DNA of 64,000 bases from an uncultured Cardiobacterium sp. (GCF_938028825.1 NZ_CALIZP010000022.1:62001-126000); one strand, 5' to 3'. Counted from the first letter of the stretch, positions 30,325 through 39,943 are shown. The notes: generated from the sequence alone by a model not told the origin. Translations and numbers: made by a program.

Positions 30325-30804
30325 TCATGCAGACAATGGGGTAATCAGTGTCAGGGGATGTATCGGGCTTTCCCGGAAACCGTATTGCATGTAGAAAGCC
30401 TTCGCTTCGTCATTAATGGCATGCACTACCATGGCACGAATCCCGATGTGTTCGGCCGCCTGCTGTGCCCGCAGAAACGCATCACGTAACAGCCCGCGTC
30501 CAAGCCCTTGCCGGGTAGCTGTCAAATTGACAGCCAAACGACCCAGGACGACAGCCGGAATCGGATTAGGCATATTGCGCTTGAGATTTCCGGGCGTGTC
30601 TTTATGCAGAATCTCCGCAGCCGCCAGTGCGTAATATCCCTGGATGTGCTGCATTTCATCCACGCAGACAAAAACCCTGCTGGCACCGCAAGTTTGGTTT
30701 CTCAGGGCATAGTGCTGCAACCAGAGATTCATTTTTTCGTTACCACAATCAAAATTCTCGTGGTGATGCTGTTCCTGCAATGGTTGGGGGGCAAACAATA
30801 TCAT
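30325..30804 (-). CDS. tacT: GNAT acetyltransferase toxin (TacT type)
   Basis: 159 residues. The start FAPQPLQEQHHHENFDCGNEKMNLWLQHYA, the ENFDCG block, VVLGRLAVNLTATRQGLGRGLLRDAF (acetyl-CoA loop QGLGRG) and FYMQYGFRESP (catalytic Tyr region) match the TacT/AtaT toxins that acetylate aminoacyl-tRNA and block translation. It lies 39 bases after the DUF1778 antitoxin gene in the usual order. Confidence 0.9.
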   Translation of the reverse strand: MILFAPQPLQEQHHHENFDCGNEKMNLWLQHYALRNQTCGASRVFVCVDEMQHIQGYYALAAAEILHKDTPGNLKRNMPNPIPAVVLGRLAVNLTATRQGLGRGLLRDAFLRAQQAAEHIGIRAMVVHAINDEAKAFYMQYGFRESPIHPLTLITPLSA

Positions 30805-30843
30805 TGTATCCCCCTTGATTTTTTTCTGTCTCTCAGGGCAGGT

Positions 30844-31113
30844 TCAACTCTTATTCCAAGGTAGCCCCTTCGGTTCCAATAATTTATTTCTTTTATTCTC
30901 ATCCGGAGTCTCTTCCAAAATGGTTAATACGGCTTGGTAGTCAACAGATGACAGCTCATAATGGACGGCATCAAAATCCGGAAGAAGCTCATCTGCCTTG
31001 CGCAGGGCTTCTTCCAGGATGAATTGCGTCCGGTTTTTCCCACTCATGCGAGCAGCCTGGTCAATACGCTGTAATGCATTAACATCAATACGCATTGTTA
31101 TATTGCTGGACAT
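30844..31113 (-). CDS. tacA: DUF1778 ribbon-helix-helix antitoxin (TacA type)
   Basis: 89 residues. NITMRIDVNALQRIDQAARMSGKNRTQFILEEALRKADELL is the DUF1778 ribbon-helix-helix; the C-terminal half (YELSSVDYQAVLTILEETPDENKRNKLL) binds the GNAT toxin. Expected to repress the operon, probably at the direct repeats at 31132. Confidence 0.9.
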   Translation of the reverse strand: MSSNITMRIDVNALQRIDQAARMSGKNRTQFILEEALRKADELLPDFDAVHYELSSVDYQAVLTILEETPDENKRNKLLEPKGLPWNKS

Positions 31114-31131
31114 CTATCAGACCTCATTAAA

Positions 31132-31151
31132 ACAAAAGACTACAAAAGACT
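31132..31151. promoter_or_regulatory. Direct repeats upstream of tacA, possible operator
   Basis: Two tandem copies of ACAAAAGACT (31132-31141 and 31142-31151), 18 bases before the tacA start. TacA-type antitoxins bind repeats in this position; the role here is inferred. Confidence 0.45.
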
Positions 31152-31301
31152 ACATAAAGAAAGGCGCACCAAAAGTATTCTCTTCGATTCCTTCCAGGTT
31201 AAACGTTCTTCGGGATGAACTTAACTTGGGAAGATTGTAATCCAATCTTCTTGTATGTGCAATGCACATACAAACAGACGTGTCCTATAATGCCGAACGA
31301 C

Positions 31302-32502
31302 CTAAGCTATCATGCCTGCATGAAATCCTACCTCCCCCTCATCACCCGCAACCTCAGCGGTTCCATCCTCGCTGAATGCCGGCGCTACGGCGGCATCATC
31401 GGCAATCTCCACGCCGTAGTGTTCGGACAGCGGTTTGAGGCCACCGTTGAAACCCTGGCCGACAAAGCGGAATTTCCACACCCCGTTGCGGCGGTAGCAC
31501 TCGCCAAGGATCGGCGCGGTTTCGCGGCGGCCACTACCGTCGACCGGACATTGCAGTTGGGTTTGTCCGTCGGCCTTGACCGAGAGCGTCAAGCTGCCGA
31601 GCTGCGCCAACGGCAGCGCCGCCGAGAAGGCAATAGCGATGCGCTCGATCACCGCCGGTTGTGCCGCCAGGTTGACGGCCAGCGTCGATTCGCGCTCGTG
31701 GCCGCTGTAGGACACACTGTCGTCATCGCACTGCGTCTGGCCGTAGAAGATCATGTCACTGTCGCCACGTACCTTGCCGTTACCGGCAAGGCGGTAGGCG
31801 GCCACATCAATGTCCGCCCCGCTGCGTACGCGGATGACGATGTTGTGGCTGTTGAGGGCGGCGTTGCCTCCGGGGATGAGGGTTTGGCTTATATCAACTC
31901 CCGGTTGGGTGTCAGTCAGGTCAGGATCGTTGCATCAACTGTTGCAGGATTTCAGCCCGGGAGGCCCGGGCTGCCAATAAACGCTGCACCAGGCGGCGAT
32001 GCTTGAGTCCTAACTGCCCCAACGTGAACCGCGCTTTGGACACCGCGCGTTCTTCGCTGTCGCCACGCGCCAGGAGGTGCTGCCGATCTGCATCATCATG
32101 CAGGTGCAAAGCCACTGGTCGCCGACGGGCAGTAAGCCCACCCGGAATTCCGTCCAAAACCGTTGGATTTCTTCCGCACTCAACGACTGGAGGAAATCCC
32201 GCTGCCGCAGATGAGCTCGTCATAGCGGCATCTATGCCGCGCAAACGGTCATCCTTGAGCATGGCGGACAGCGCTTTCTCGAAGTGCAGCGCTTCGAGCG
32301 TGTCCGGGCGCTCGGTCGCTTGGGTCTCTTCAGTCTGACCATGCTGGATACCGAATTTGTCAGCCGCGCCTCCGCCGGTCGGCCAATCATCACCTGTCGG
32401 CTCGCTAGCGACCAATACATTGCCCCGGAGGCTGCCGATGCTGCTGCCCGGCTGTGGGTTTTCGGCGAACTGATCGACAACAGCGACATGCATACAAGTC
32501 AA
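31302..32502 (-). pseudogene. Broken gene with a C-terminal TerD domain
   Basis: The 3' part (31302 to about 31930) encodes a full TerD-like domain: IPGGNAALNSHNIVIRVRSGADIDVAAY, LAGNGKVRGDSDMIFYGQ and GECYRRNGVWKFRFVGQGFNGGLKPL. It has no start codon; a stop in its frame lies just upstream of that block. The preceding 580 bases carry coding-like pieces in two frames (SAEEIQRFWTEFRVGLLPVGDQWLC in one, LGLKHRRLVQRLLAARASRAEILQQL in another), so an N-terminal region was probably once fused to TerD. Its 5' end is cut by the methyltransferase gene. TerD proteins act in tellurite and stress resistance. Confidence 0.6.
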
Positions 32503-33548
32503 ACAGCCTTACAAGCCTCACTCATAACCCTTGCAAATTCACAAGGCAAAGCATTTCCTATAATTTTGCATACCTGATCTATCGAATCGGAAGCAAATTG
32601 AAAAGAATCAGGAAATGTTTGCAATCTAGCCGCTTCTCTGACAGAAATAGTTCTTAATTCAACGGGGTGTCCAAATCTTCCTTTACTCAAAACAGTACAA
32701 CCACCTGTAATAGTAGGAGACACCGTATCAAAGTCCATTCTACCATACACATTAGAAAACCCTTTATTTCCTTTGTGACATTTTGGTCTTAATTCATCGG
32801 GAATATCAAATTGGGAACCTCCAGGCTTCAGATACTTTAAGCGCTCTAAGTTTATATCAGCCAAATCTCTAATAACATTCCAATTGAATCGTTGAGGCCC
32901 TCCACACTCATGTGTGTGTTTGAGTGAAATAGGTGGTGCTAAATTTTCTAAAGCACTCTTAACGGTATTCCATGGTTTTTTGCCATTTATTCCCAAACGA
33001 GAATGTGTCGCTTGAGGTATCTTAATTTCGAATCCTCGCCCCGCAAGTAACACAAAACGTTTCCTATCTTGAGGTACACCATAGTCAGCGACTTGTAAAA
33101 CATCAAAATTCACAACATACCCAAGTTTTTTAATGTCAAAAATAAATTTTTCCAAATATGGCTTGCCTTTATGCATTAATCCCGGAACATTTTCTATCAT
33201 AATTGCTTTAGGGCAAATATCTGCAATAAGCCTACTTACTTCAGAAATCAAACTATTACGCTCATCTGTTCGTTTATATTTATGTGTTAATGCAGAAAAA
33301 CCTTGGCAAGGAGGACACCCTACTAAAAGATCTAATTCTCCCTTTGAGAGATTACTTCTTTTTAATAACTCTGTAGCGGATATATGTCTAATATCACTTT
33401 CAAAAACATAAGTATTTTTATGATTTGCTCGAAATGTTTCCGCAGCATGTGCATTATTTTCTATGGCAGAACATATTTTGAAACCTGCCTGTTTTAAGCC
33501 TTCAGATAATCCGCCTCCACCTGCAAATAAATCAATTGCACTAAGCAT
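32499..33548 (-). CDS. DNA (cytosine-5) methyltransferase
   Basis: 349 residues with all key C5 motifs: FAGGGG near 8 (SAM), GCPPCQGFS with catalytic Cys81, ENV at 119-121, QDRKR at 160-164, a variable recognition region 190-265, and ISVREAARLQTFPD plus IGNALP at the end. It overlaps the upstream nuclease-like gene by 8 bases, so they form one unit that looks like a type II restriction-modification pair. Strongly AT-rich compared with both flanks, indicating acquisition. Its 3' end overlaps the remains of the TerD gene. Confidence 0.93.
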   Translation of the reverse strand: MLSAIDLFAGGGGLSEGLKQAGFKICSAIENNAHAAETFRANHKNTYVFESDIRHISATELLKRSNLSKGELDLLVGCPPCQGFSALTHKYKRTDERNSLISEVSRLIADICPKAIMIENVPGLMHKGKPYLEKFIFDIKKLGYVVNFDVLQVADYGVPQDRKRFVLLAGRGFEIKIPQATHSRLGINGKKPWNTVKSALENLAPPISLKHTHECGGPQRFNWNVIRDLADINLERLKYLKPGGSQFDIPDELRPKCHKGNKGFSNVYGRMDFDTVSPTITGGCTVLSKGRFGHPVELRTISVREAARLQTFPDSFQFASDSIDQVCKIIGNALPCEFARVMSEACKAV

Positions 33549-34503
33549 TTTTAGAATCCTTTTTTGATTTTCTTTCTATTCTTTCGAATAATTCCTTTAA
33601 TTCTGGTTTCGAGTCAGACATTCTTTTCAGTAACTCTAAAGACTCAGGTCCCCCAAATTCTATTGCTTTTTGAATTCTTACATCATCATAAAATTCAGAT
33701 ACCCCATATAGCATAGATGAGAGTAGCTCTATATAATCTTTTCGAGACCGAATACAAATATCCTGCCAAGAAAGGATATTAATTTGCTTGTCTGTATTCT
33801 TCATTTGCCATTCTTTTGCATTTTTTCCAATTAAATAACAACAAACATCTGCATCTGGGTAATAATCTTGGAACCACCCTTTATAAGTAATTAGTTGGTT
33901 GTAATGCGTTCTTTCTAACTCAACAAGAGGGCTTTTTAATTCTATAATAATAATAGTTTTATTATTTGTATCCGAAAATATTGTAAAATCAGGTCGTGTG
34001 TCAGAATCAGGGTGGTACTCTTTGAGATGTTCTTTGGTTAAACCATGCGCCTGTAGTTCATCATCTAGTGCTGCCTTTCTGACAATAGTTTTCATTTGTT
34101 GATTAGCAAATACCTTACCTTTGTCAGATCCAAGAATCCAAGGGAACTGTTCAAGAAGATTTTGTAACTGTGGCTCAGTTCCTGTTTTAGCTAATTCTTC
34201 TAATTTTGTTAGAGCAAAAATCCGTTTGGCAACAATAACAGATAGCGACATTGATTCAGGAACTAAATATTTGTTTATTTCATCTATAATTCTTAAAAAT
34301 TCATTCTCATCATCTGTGTTTTTTACTCTTTCCCATAATGACTTGATTATTACTTGACTTGGTGCATGAATCCAAGCAGATGTCAGTTTGTGAATGACCT
34401 CTTCTTGCAGTTGTGTATCATTCTGAATTTTAGGACTCATACTGCATACTATCTCAGATATAGCTTCTTGTTCACTCTGTGTTACTTTCAATTCTTGAGG
34501 CAA
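33541..34503 (-). CDS. PD-(D/E)xK nuclease-like protein (Shedu/DUF4263-like), possibly 5'-truncated
   Basis: 320 residues from a TTG at 34503. RPDF at 170-173 and IIIIELKSP at 184-192 form a PD...ExK nuclease site; LLEQFPWILG near 116 and the following layout recall DUF4263/Shedu nucleases. The paired methyltransferase suggests it restricts unmodified DNA. No ribosome site precedes the TTG. The same frame stays open and protein-like to about 34650 (NWNHNDTQEVYTWGQKLAARW...) without an ATG, where base composition abruptly becomes GC-rich. The natural N-terminus is probably missing. Confidence 0.65.
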   Translation of the reverse strand: MPQELKVTQSEQEAISEIVCSMSPKIQNDTQLQEEVIHKLTSAWIHAPSQVIIKSLWERVKNTDDENEFLRIIDEINKYLVPESMSLSVIVAKRIFALTKLEELAKTGTEPQLQNLLEQFPWILGSDKGKVFANQQMKTIVRKAALDDELQAHGLTKEHLKEYHPDSDTRPDFTIFSDTNNKTIIIIELKSPLVELERTHYNQLITYKGWFQDYYPDADVCCYLIGKNAKEWQMKNTDKQINILSWQDICIRSRKDYIELLSSMLYGVSEFYDDVRIQKAIEFGGPESLELLKRMSDSKPELKELFERIERKSKKDSKNA

Positions 34504-34730
34504 ATTGTGAATCTGAAGTTTTATCCGCTCTTTTTTATTATTTTTTTGGAATTTTTGATAATCACTTATCCATCTGGCAGCAAGTTTTTGACCCCATGTA
34601 TATACTTCTTGCGTGTCATTATGATTCCAATTAATTGTAGTTCTATCTGTAGAGACGTTGCCCGCAACGTTCCATCCTGCGCCGCGTTTTGGTGCCGTTT
34701 GGCGGTTTGTGTCCGGCCTTGCGCAAGAAA

Positions 34731-34753
34731 GCCCGCGCGGGGCGGGTTTTGTT
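34731..34753 (-). terminator. Terminator after the surface lipoprotein gene
   Basis: CCCGCC-CCGC-GCGGGC hairpin followed on the minus strand by TTTCTT, just past the stop of the lipoprotein gene. Confidence 0.6.
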
Positions 34754-34775
34754 GGTTGTTGATAGCGGCGGCGGG

Positions 34776-35609
34776 TTATTCGGTAATCGCGCCACGTGTG
34801 CCGTGCAGGCCGATGCCTTTGTATTCATTCACGGCGTATCCGGTGATTTCTTCGGCGTGGTTGCCGAAAAATATCACGCCATAGTCAAAGCGGTCGCCGG
34901 CAGCGGCGGATGCCTTGCCGACAATCCCGTTGGTGGTGCCGCCATTCGATTGTCTGTTTTGGGTAAATTCGCCCTCGGCTAGGGTGATACTGCCGTATTT
35001 GTTGAGACCGTCAATGCGCCCTTGTCCGGTTTTTGCAGCAAAATTGACGTTATAGGTGAGGCTGCCGCGTTCGTTATGGTCGAAAGCGGTGCCGGTGTAT
35101 GTTGCCTTGCCCGCTGCAGGAATGCCAACGGATGGGGTATCTACGCCGTAGGATGAAACGTTTACGAATTCGTTACCGTCGTTATAAGTAAGCAGGATAC
35201 CGCTGCGGAAGCCCTGATAGCTGCGCACCTTGACCGTCGCGCTGCCTGAATCTTCGGTATAGGTGCCGTTGTAGGTAGCGAAGCCGGGCGGCAGGCTGCG
35301 GAAGTCAATTACCCCTATTGGATTGCTGCGGCTGCCGGTCTGGCTGTAGATGGTGTGACCATTGACGCTGATGCTGTAAGGAGTAAACGGGGTATTGCCA
35401 ACCTGATAGATCCTTTCTCTCTTCTGCTTGTCGGCATTAAAGGCAGCGGTTTCGGCAGCGTCGGGCGGTACGGGCGCAGGGACAAGGACGTTAGTGTCGG
35501 CTTGTGTAGGGACGAGAGCGTTGGCGGCGGCTTCGTCCGAGCTGCCGCCGCAGGCGGTGAGCAGGGCGGCGCTGATGAGGGCGGCCAGGTTGAGTGCGGT
35601 TTTTTGCAT
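34776..35609 (-). CDS. Surface lipoprotein with TbpB/fHbp-like beta-barrel (Slam-type)
   Basis: 277 residues. Signal peptide with lipobox LLTAC (Cys20), then a Ser/Asp/Ala-rich linker typical of exported surface lipoproteins. The last 110 residues have the TbpB-like barrel pattern GKATYTGTAFDHNERGSLTYNVNFAAKTGQGRIDGL followed by SITLAEGEF and VGKASAAAGDRFDYGVIFFGN. Related proteins in Neisseria-like bacteria bind host proteins and need Slam to reach the surface; no Slam gene is in the window. Ligand unknown. Confidence 0.78.
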   Translation of the reverse strand: MQKTALNLAALISAALLTACGGSSDEAAANALVPTQADTNVLVPAPVPPDAAETAAFNADKQKRERIYQVGNTPFTPYSISVNGHTIYSQTGSRSNPIGVIDFRSLPPGFATYNGTYTEDSGSATVKVRSYQGFRSGILLTYNDGNEFVNVSSYGVDTPSVGIPAAGKATYTGTAFDHNERGSLTYNVNFAAKTGQGRIDGLNKYGSITLAEGEFTQNRQSNGGTTNGIVGKASAAAGDRFDYGVIFFGNHAEEITGYAVNEYKGIGLHGTRGAITE

Positions 35610-35875
35610 GGTGTTTACCTCGCGGGTGTGTGGATTCCGGCAAACATTTTATTTTTTTCTTTTTTTTTGCAATCAAGGGTTTGTGCAAGCGGGCAAAACC
35701 ACGTGGTTGTCGGCCTGGCGCGCCTGCCCGCAGGCAGTGGTGTTTTTTTGTTGCCGCCTGTTTTTGTCTGCGGGAAAGGGGCGGGGCGGTTTTTTCGCCG
35801 CCGCCCGCGCAAAAAATTTGCATAATAAACAAGCCGCCGCGCGCGGCAGCATCCATCCCTACCACAGGAGCTCCC

Positions 35876-37738
35876 ATGCAATTAACCAACGCCCTCATCC
35901 GTCTCGGTGCCACGCCGAAAGACAAAACGGACGCCATCCGCCAGGTCGCGGCGCTGCTTGCCGCGAACGGCAAAGTCGAGCCCGCCTATGTGGAGGGCAT
36001 GCTCGCGCGCGAGGCGCAGGAAAACACTTATCTCGGCAACGGCGTCGCCATCCCGCACGGCACACCGCAAAGCCGCGATCTCATCAAGGAAACCGCCATC
36101 GCCGTGCTGCAAGTGCCGGGCGGCGTCGATTGGGAAGACGGCGAACCCGCCTATCTCGTCGTCGGCATCGCCGCCGGCGACAACGAACACCTCGGCGTAC
36201 TGAAACGCCTCAGCACCGTCGTCGGCGACGAAGACGTCGCGGCGCGGCTCGCCAAAACCACCGATCCCGACGACATCCGCGCAACGCTGTCTGCCGTCGC
36301 ATCAGACGCCGCCCCCGCCGCTGCCGCGCCCGCGAGCGGCACATTCATCATCGGCGTTACTTCCTGCCCGACCGGCGTCGCCCACACTTATATGGCGCAG
36401 GAAGCGCTGGAAGCAGGCGCGCGCGCCCTCGGCCACGCCGTCAAAATCGAAACGCAGGGCAGCGTCGGCGCGGCAAACGTGCTCACGGCGGAGGATATTG
36501 CCCGCGCCGATGTCGTCATCATCGCCGCCGATACCAATGTCAATCCCGCCCGCTTCGCCGGCAAACGCCTCTACCGCACCAGCACCAAAGCCGCCATCGC
36601 CGACGCCGCCAAAGTCATCAACACCGCGCTCCGTGAGGCCCCCGTTTTCGCCGCCGAATCCACTGCCGCCAGCGTAGGCGAAGCGAAGCCCGAACGCAGC
36701 GGTGTGTACAAACACCTGATGACCGGCGTCTCCTATATGCTGCCCTTCGTCGTTGCGGGCGGTCTGCTCATCGCCCTCGGCTTCGCCTTCGCCTCCTTCC
36801 AGTTCGGCGAAAAAGGCATCTTCATCTACGAAGACGCTTACAAAGGCACCTTCGCCGCCAACCTCTTCTGGGCGGGCAAGGCGGCGTTCGAGCTCTTCAT
36901 CCCCGTGCTCGGCGGCTACATCGCCTATTCCATCGCCGGGCGCCCCGGCATTGCACCGGGTATGGTCGGTGCGCTGATTGCCAACCAGATTGGCGCCGGC
37001 TTCTTGGGCGCGATACTGGCGGGCTTCATGGCCGGCTACCTCATCGCCTTCCTTGCGAAAATCATCAAACTGCCGCGCGAACTGGAAAGCCTGAAACCGA
37101 TGATCATCCTGCCGCTCCTCGGCACCGCCGTGGTCGCCCTGCTGATGTATTACGTCATCGGCAAACCCGTTGGCAGCCTGATGGAAGCGCTCACCGCCTG
37201 GCTGAAAACCCAGCAGGATGCCAAAGGCTTCGCCGCCTTCCTCCTCGGTGGCCTGCTCGGCGGCATGATGGCGCTCGACATGGGCGGCCCGGTGAACAAA
37301 GCCGCCTACACCGTCTCCACCGCCCTCATCGGCAGCAACATCTTCTTCCCGATGGCGGCGACGATGGCAGCGGGCATGACCCCGCCGCTCGCCATCTGCT
37401 GCGCGACGCTACTTTGCAAAAACCGCTTCACCGTCGAAGAACGCGAAGCCGGCAAAGCCGCCGGCATCCTTGGCCTGTCCTTCATCACCGAAGGCGCGAT
37501 CCCCTTTGCCGCGAAAGACCCGCTGCGCGTCATCCCCGCGCTGGTCATCGGCTCGGCGGTCACGGGCGCGCTCAGTGTCGCCTTCGGCTGCGGCCTGCAC
37601 GCCCCGCACGGCGGCGTGTTCGTCCTTTTCATCCCGAACGCGGTTGATCACGTCCTGCCCTACGCCGTCGCCATCCTCGCCGGCACCGCCATCAGCACCA
37701 TCTGCCTCGGCCTCTTCAAAAAACGCCTTACCGCCTAA
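35876..37738 (+). CDS. Fructose-type PTS EIIABC
   Basis: 620 residues from the ATG at 35876 (CAGGAG upstream). Order IIA-IIB-IIC: IIA with phospho-His61 in AIPHGTP; IIB with phospho-Cys near 163 in GVTSCPTGVAHTYMA; IIC from residue 280 with 8-10 membrane helices, ending in SFITEGAIPFAAKDP and HAPHGGVF. It phosphorylates and imports fructose or a related sugar. The usual partners fruK and FPr/PtsI are not in the window. 266 bases separate it from the divergent lipoprotein gene. Confidence 0.92.
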   Translation: MQLTNALIRLGATPKDKTDAIRQVAALLAANGKVEPAYVEGMLAREAQENTYLGNGVAIPHGTPQSRDLIKETAIAVLQVPGGVDWEDGEPAYLVVGIAAGDNEHLGVLKRLSTVVGDEDVAARLAKTTDPDDIRATLSAVASDAAPAAAAPASGTFIIGVTSCPTGVAHTYMAQEALEAGARALGHAVKIETQGSVGAANVLTAEDIARADVVIIAADTNVNPARFAGKRLYRTSTKAAIADAAKVINTALREAPVFAAESTAASVGEAKPERSGVYKHLMTGVSYMLPFVVAGGLLIALGFAFASFQFGEKGIFIYEDAYKGTFAANLFWAGKAAFELFIPVLGGYIAYSIAGRPGIAPGMVGALIANQIGAGFLGAILAGFMAGYLIAFLAKIIKLPRELESLKPMIILPLLGTAVVALLMYYVIGKPVGSLMEALTAWLKTQQDAKGFAAFLLGGLLGGMMALDMGGPVNKAAYTVSTALIGSNIFFPMAATMAAGMTPPLAICCATLLCKNRFTVEEREAGKAAGILGLSFITEGAIPFAAKDPLRVIPALVIGSAVTGALSVAFGCGLHAPHGGVFVLFIPNAVDHVLPYAVAILAGTAISTICLGLFKKRLTA

Positions 37739-37791
37739 ATCACCAACCGCAGGGCGGCCCATCGCCCTGCCCTACCCCGCCTGGAAACTCC

Positions 37792-38514
37792 ATGAAAAAC
37801 ACCTGCCTGCTTCTCACCGCCTTCGCCTGCCTCCTCACCGCCTGCGACCAACCCACGACACCCAAAGCGGACAACACGCCCGCCACCAAAGCGGAGAATA
37901 CCGCTGCCGCAAGCGACAAACCTGCCACTAAAGCGGAGAATACCGCTGCCGCAAGCGACACACCTGCCGCCAAAGTGGAAAACGCCGCTACCGCAAGCGA
38001 CAAACCCGCCGCCAAAGCAGAAAATGCCGCTGCCACAAGCGATAAACCCGCCTCCAAAGCAGAAAACGCCGCTGCCGGCGACAACAAAACCGACACTGCG
38101 CCCGCTGCCCCGCCCACCTTCAAAACTGCCGCCGAAGCCCTGCCGTACCTCGAAAGCCTCCTGCCCTACGACATCGCCGACAGCAGCTTCCGCAGCGTCC
38201 GCCTCAGCGACAACACCTTCACCTTCACCGCCGTCATCAAGGGCGTGGAAGACGCCGCCGCCTTCAAGGCGGGACACGACATGGCGGCGCTGCAAACCGC
38301 CTACCACAAAGGCAGCCTGCCCTACCTCTGCGCACAAGAACCGCTCGCGACCCTGTGGGCGAAGAAAAAAATCCGCAGCATCCGGCTTGATTACCAGGAC
38401 GAACACGGCAACCCCATCATGCAATACGACATCGACGCCGCCGACTGCGCCGGTGCCGAAGCGCCGCAAACGCCGATTACCCCGAAAACCGCCACACCGC
38501 CGGAAGCGGGCTGA
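37792..38514 (+). CDS. Lipoprotein with 14-residue tandem repeats
   Basis: 240 residues. Lipobox LLTAC (Cys18). Residues 30-100 consist of about five copies of a 14-residue unit, consensus KAENTAAASDKPAT, encoded by 42-base repeats; this Lys/Glu/Ala-rich region is likely an extended spacer. The C-terminal 135 residues are a folded domain (AAEALPYLESLLPYDIADSSFRSVRL...DYQDEHGNPIMQYDI) with two cysteines that could pair. No family recognised. Repeat number may vary between strains. Confidence 0.75.
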   Translation: MKNTCLLLTAFACLLTACDQPTTPKADNTPATKAENTAAASDKPATKAENTAAASDTPAAKVENAATASDKPAAKAENAAATSDKPASKAENAAAGDNKTDTAPAAPPTFKTAAEALPYLESLLPYDIADSSFRSVRLSDNTFTFTAVIKGVEDAAAFKAGHDMAALQTAYHKGSLPYLCAQEPLATLWAKKKIRSIRLDYQDEHGNPIMQYDIDAADCAGAEAPQTPITPKTATPPEAG

Positions 38515-38525
38515 TTGCCCCCGCT

Positions 38526-39695
38526 TTATCCGCCGTGCAGCCGCTGCAACGCTTTCTGCGCGCCTTCGTGCCCCTGCGCGGCGGCACGGTGCCACAGGGT
38601 GTGGATGTCGTCGAGGTGTGCGGCGGCGTCATCGGCAAAGATATAGCTGAGCCCCAGCAGATATTGCCCGTGGGCATCGCCCTGTGCCGCCGCCTGCTGC
38701 AACCATGCGCGCGCCCGGACAAATGCCTGCTGCCGCATGAACAGGGTGCCGAGCGCGCATTGCGCTTCGGCATTGCCCTGCAACGCCGCCCGTTCCCACC
38801 AGTGCCGCGCGGCGGCGCTGTCTTCCGCGCCACCCAGCCCCGCCTGACACAGCGCGCCGAGTTCGTATTGCGCCGCCGCCAGCCCCTGCGCCGCCGCCTG
38901 TTCCAGCCATGCCCGCGCCCGGGCGGCATCCTGCGCCACGCCGTACCCGTCGCGGTAGAGGATGCCCAGACCGCGCTGCGCGTCGGCGCTGCCCAGGGCG
39001 GCGGCTTCTTCCCAATAACGGCGGGCCTGTTCGTAGTCACGCCCGACGCCGTCGCCGTTGCAATACAGCTCGCCCAGCGCGTACAGGGCAACGGCATCAC
39101 GCCCCAGCGCCAGCGCGACCTCCCACCATTCGCGGGCAATCACATGGCTTTGCGCCACGCCGATGCCGCGCTGGAACATGACGGCAAGATAGCGGACGGC
39201 CTCGCCGTTGCCCTCGCGCGCCAGCCCTTCCAGCTTGCGCCGGGCACCGTCCGCGTCCCCTTCCTGCAAGAGGCAGATGGCGCGCCGCACCGCTGCGGCA
39301 GGATGGGTGCCGAGCATCTGCTGCGCCGCCGCCGCGTATGTACCGCCCTGCGCCGCCGCCTGGGCGAAGCGCGTGCGCGCCTCTTCCGGCCGCCCCTGCG
39401 CGGCATGCAGCGCGGCGAGCGCCGTTTGCGCCGCCGCCATGCCCTGTGCCGCCGCCTGCTGCCAGTAAGCGGCGGCTTTGTCCGTGTCCTGCACCACGCC
39501 GTGCGCGCAGAGATAAAAAGCACCGAGGATGAATTGCGCCCCGGCCTCGCCCGCTGCGGCCAGCGGCGCGAGCAGGGCGTGGGCGGGCGCGTAGTCCTGC
39601 CGTGCGCAGGCGGTGGCGGCGTGTTGCAGCTGTTGGCGCAGTGCGCCGTCGTGGGCGGCGATGAGTTGCCCGAAGGCTTGCCGGATGGGATCCAT
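38526..39695 (-). CDS. Sel1-repeat protein
   Basis: 389 residues from the ATG at 39695, chosen for AAGGAG seven bases before it. About eight Sel1-like repeats (for example YALGELYCNGDGVGRDYEQARRYWEEAAALG and ILYRDGYGVAQDAARARAWLEQAAAQG) form an alpha solenoid for protein-protein contact. No signal peptide is evident, so it is probably cytoplasmic. It converges on the upstream lipoprotein gene with 11 bases between stops. Confidence 0.85.
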   Translation of the reverse strand: MDPIRQAFGQLIAAHDGALRQQLQHAATACARQDYAPAHALLAPLAAAGEAGAQFILGAFYLCAHGVVQDTDKAAAYWQQAAAQGMAAAQTALAALHAAQGRPEEARTRFAQAAAQGGTYAAAAQQMLGTHPAAAVRRAICLLQEGDADGARRKLEGLAREGNGEAVRYLAVMFQRGIGVAQSHVIAREWWEVALALGRDAVALYALGELYCNGDGVGRDYEQARRYWEEAAALGSADAQRGLGILYRDGYGVAQDAARARAWLEQAAAQGLAAAQYELGALCQAGLGGAEDSAAARHWWERAALQGNAEAQCALGTLFMRQQAFVRARAWLQQAAAQGDAHGQYLLGLSYIFADDAAAHLDDIHTLWHRAAAQGHEGAQKALQRLHGG

Positions 39696-39834
39696 GATGA
39701 CTCCTTGCTGTCGGTATGGTTGAAGGGTTTCGTGCATGACAAAATTTGCTGCCCGCCGGGCGGCGCATGACGAGGCTTCGTCAGGCGGCGCGATTGCCGG
39801 GCGGTTTTTGGGTCGCGTACGAGAGGGTCAACTA

Positions 39835-39943
39835 TATAGTTGAATAGATAAAAAAGCGTAACAAGGCGCGTCGCCGCAGACAGTACAAGTAGTACGGCAA
39901 GGCAACGCAACGCCGTTACGATTTTTTAGATGTTTAACTATTA
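39835..39943. mobile_element. Correia-like miniature element, copy 1
   Basis: 109 bases with imperfect 28-base inverted ends (TATAGTTGAAT... and AATAGTTAAAC... read inward, both closing on CGTAAC). The core CGCCGCAGACAGTACAAG then GTACGGCAAGG is strikingly like the inside of Correia elements of Neisseria. Non-coding. Confidence 0.65.

Noticed and set aside
31215..32006. 263-codon plus-strand frame
   Set aside because: It lies opposite the TerD domain, which is recognisable on the minus strand.
38535..39770. 411-codon plus-strand frame
   Set aside because: Antisense to the Sel1-repeat gene, whose repeats are clear on the minus strand.
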